A stretch of DNA of 64,000 nucleotides from Hoplostethus atlanticus (Eukaryota; Chordata; Actinopteri; Trachichthyiformes; Trachichthyidae), in contig JAXDDX010000060.1 of assembly GCA_034670405.1 (NCBI GenBank), positions 2,362,001 to 2,426,000 of the forward strand. Reading direction: 5' to 3'. The position numbers were made by a program, and so were the translations under genes. How positions within the stretch are numbered: the stretch's first letter is position 1; each line of letters opens with the position of its first letter. The notes under the pieces were generated by a model, which worked only from the letters and a program-made list of their open reading frames with translations, was not told the DNA's origin and made no database searches. Below, piece by piece: positions 62,402 to 64,000 of this stretch.

Positions 62402-64000
62402 CGTTAGGGTGCCCAAGCCTCTTCCATATGCTGCGTCAAGAAGAGAGCAACTGATATTTACATGTGGTAAAACACTTGTAATCATTTTATCAAACCCTCT
62501 CACAGGTAAATTGGTTAAATGACATATGAGCCACTAATACTATTGATGATCTTTATTTTCTCAAGTAGCTAATGGATGGCTTCAAAATTGCTGGGATGGG
62601 AAAATCACGATGGACAAAGTTAACGATGGCAAGTTAAAAAGTCTCTGGATTTTGAAAGATAAACATTATTAAGACGATCATTTTCACAATGTAAGCAATG
62701 TCATGTAAGATCCATAAGCGAAGGGCGCAATACTAGTGGAGGTCTCCGCCAGCTGAGGGCAGTATTGACTCACCTATAAATCATACTTGCAGGACAGCCA
62801 AGAAAAGCTTTACCTCAGGCTACTGTACCACCCCCCCTCGGCTTAGTGAGGCTAATCCATCCTGTGTACTCGCACAAAACTCAGCCGGCCGCATTACCTC
62901 AACTCCATTCTCCATTTATAATGAAACACCTCCACTGTCCTCTTGTACTGCCAAAGGGTCGTGTACTGGAAGCTAACTTAAATAGTTTGTCATTCAAGCT
63001 AAGCTGCTGGATTTGAGTCTTACTAGGGCACCACGGCAGCGTGGCATTAGCCTGTAAACACACAAGAGATCTCCCATGGATACGCTGGCTTAGTGATCCT
63101 ATGAGGCTTAGCTGTCAAAAAAAAAAGCACAGCAGGTAACATTGCACCTTCCTGCAGCACAGCTAAGCCATTAGATCGATAAGTTGCGTGCCATGGTAAC
63201 AATCACCAAGGAGACAGGGAGGAGAATACAAACAGGGTAGGGCAGATATGTCAGCAGAGGAAAATGATGTAGTTGTAATAGTTATGGCTGGTTGTAGACA
63301 GATGGCCTGACTAGGAAATAGTTGCTTTTTCAAAGGAAACGGGAGTATAAACCCCAGCCCAGAAAAGCCCCTGGGTTACATAGACTAAAATAAAATATAC
63401 TGACCTAAAATGAAAAACACCTTAGACCACACAGTAGCTCAAATGGCTGTAGGCCAGTAAAACCACCACTGGTCAACAGTACAAAGTAACCGACCGTTAA
63501 CCAAAATGAAAAGCATGTCAAATTTAATTTTGCACAAAAGCCGGTGGTTTAATGGCTCTCCCTGTGTGGAGACGTCGGGTAGTGACCCTCTGCCCTGCAG
63601 TTACATAAACACACTGGCCTGAGGGAACAGGAAGCGGGAGCACCTACATTACTCAGCTCCTTTTTATGGCCCACAATGCACTTCATTTCCTGAGCCGGCA
63701 TTACGTATACACCCACAGCACGGCACATCAAGACTATAATAGGCAAAAGGTGCACCACAGGCTGTCACAAACTGAAACCATAATGACATGTTTGCAGCAG
63801 CGTGCTGGTTAGTGGGGCTCTAGCAACAATTCTCAAATTCAATTTAGCTTCTGTTCTTTCAGATAAGCCAAACCAATAAAGCTATATTATATTTATACAT
63901 TTATGAAGCCGTTGGATGTCTACCCATCAAATCAACAAAACGTCTTACATTTAATCTTACCGTGCATGCAAAACCTTGCTAGGATGATGACACCATGTAT

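Larger units (their letters stand above)
55024..64000. other. Upstream or intronic DNA of cyrib
   Basis: Carries a Tc1-like relic (55.9-56.75 kb), AC arrays at 57467-57500 and 59349-59369, the CpG/CCAAT patch, a strong C-rich block at 59794-59813 and a GT array at 62325-62401. The non-coding first exon of cyrib must lie here or beyond the window. No other coding exon seen. Confidence 0.5.

Overview
The window looks like vertebrate nuclear DNA, most likely from a teleost (probably a percomorph-type fish). It has one compact, GT-AG-spliced, multi-exon gene with a vertebrate protein, about 45 kb of flanking DNA with no convincing coding exon, dense CA/GA microsatellites, Tc1-like transposon relics, hAT-like and TTAA-target elements, and tRNA-derived SINEs and L2-type LINE tails of the kind common in fish genomes.

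The only host protein-coding gene I can support is on the minus strand between 55013 (start codon) and 45118 (stop codon). Ten coding exons join in frame into a 325-residue protein that I recognise as CYRIB (FAM49B), a myristoylated Rac1-binding negative regulator of the SCAR/WAVE complex. Every exon boundary was read from the sequence and every phase closes. The 3' UTR runs into an AT-rich stretch below 45118. A splice acceptor 10 bases upstream of the ATG shows that at least one 5' non-coding exon lies further upstream (above 55023). I could not identify that exon; a CpG- and CCAAT-containing patch at about 58.4-59.4 kb is a weak promoter candidate.

Layout: 1-44 kb is gene-free flank, downstream of the cyrib 3' end. 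It holds microsatellites, a 602-bp hAT-type element with an 8-bp target duplication (1356-1957), a 1.8-kb TTAA-flanked element (8168-9957), an L2-like LINE tail (about 14.26-14.65 kb), a divergent tandem repeat (24.2-24.8 kb), two MITEs (35621-35935 and 36268-36391), a Tc1-like transposase relic split by a second copy of the TTAA element (38194 to about 41225), and SINEs. 44.4-55 kb is cyrib; its introns carry a 1.28-kb element with 79-bp terminal inverted repeats and a SINE close to a splice acceptor. 55-64 kb is upstream or intronic DNA with a second Tc1-like relic (about 55.9-56.75 kb), the candidate promoter and a 76-bp GT microsatellite.

The most interesting signal is the TTAA-target family. 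Two copies of 1.8-1.9 kb and one 116-bp MITE share the terminal sequence AGGTCCCATATTAT or a diverged form of it. One large copy sits inside the Tc1 transposase reading frame with a precise TTAA duplication, so the empty site can be read from the flanks. In human, the DNA beyond the CYRIB 3' end leads toward GSDMC, PVT1 and MYC. If synteny holds, the gene-free 44 kb would be part of that regulatory desert; this is inference only.
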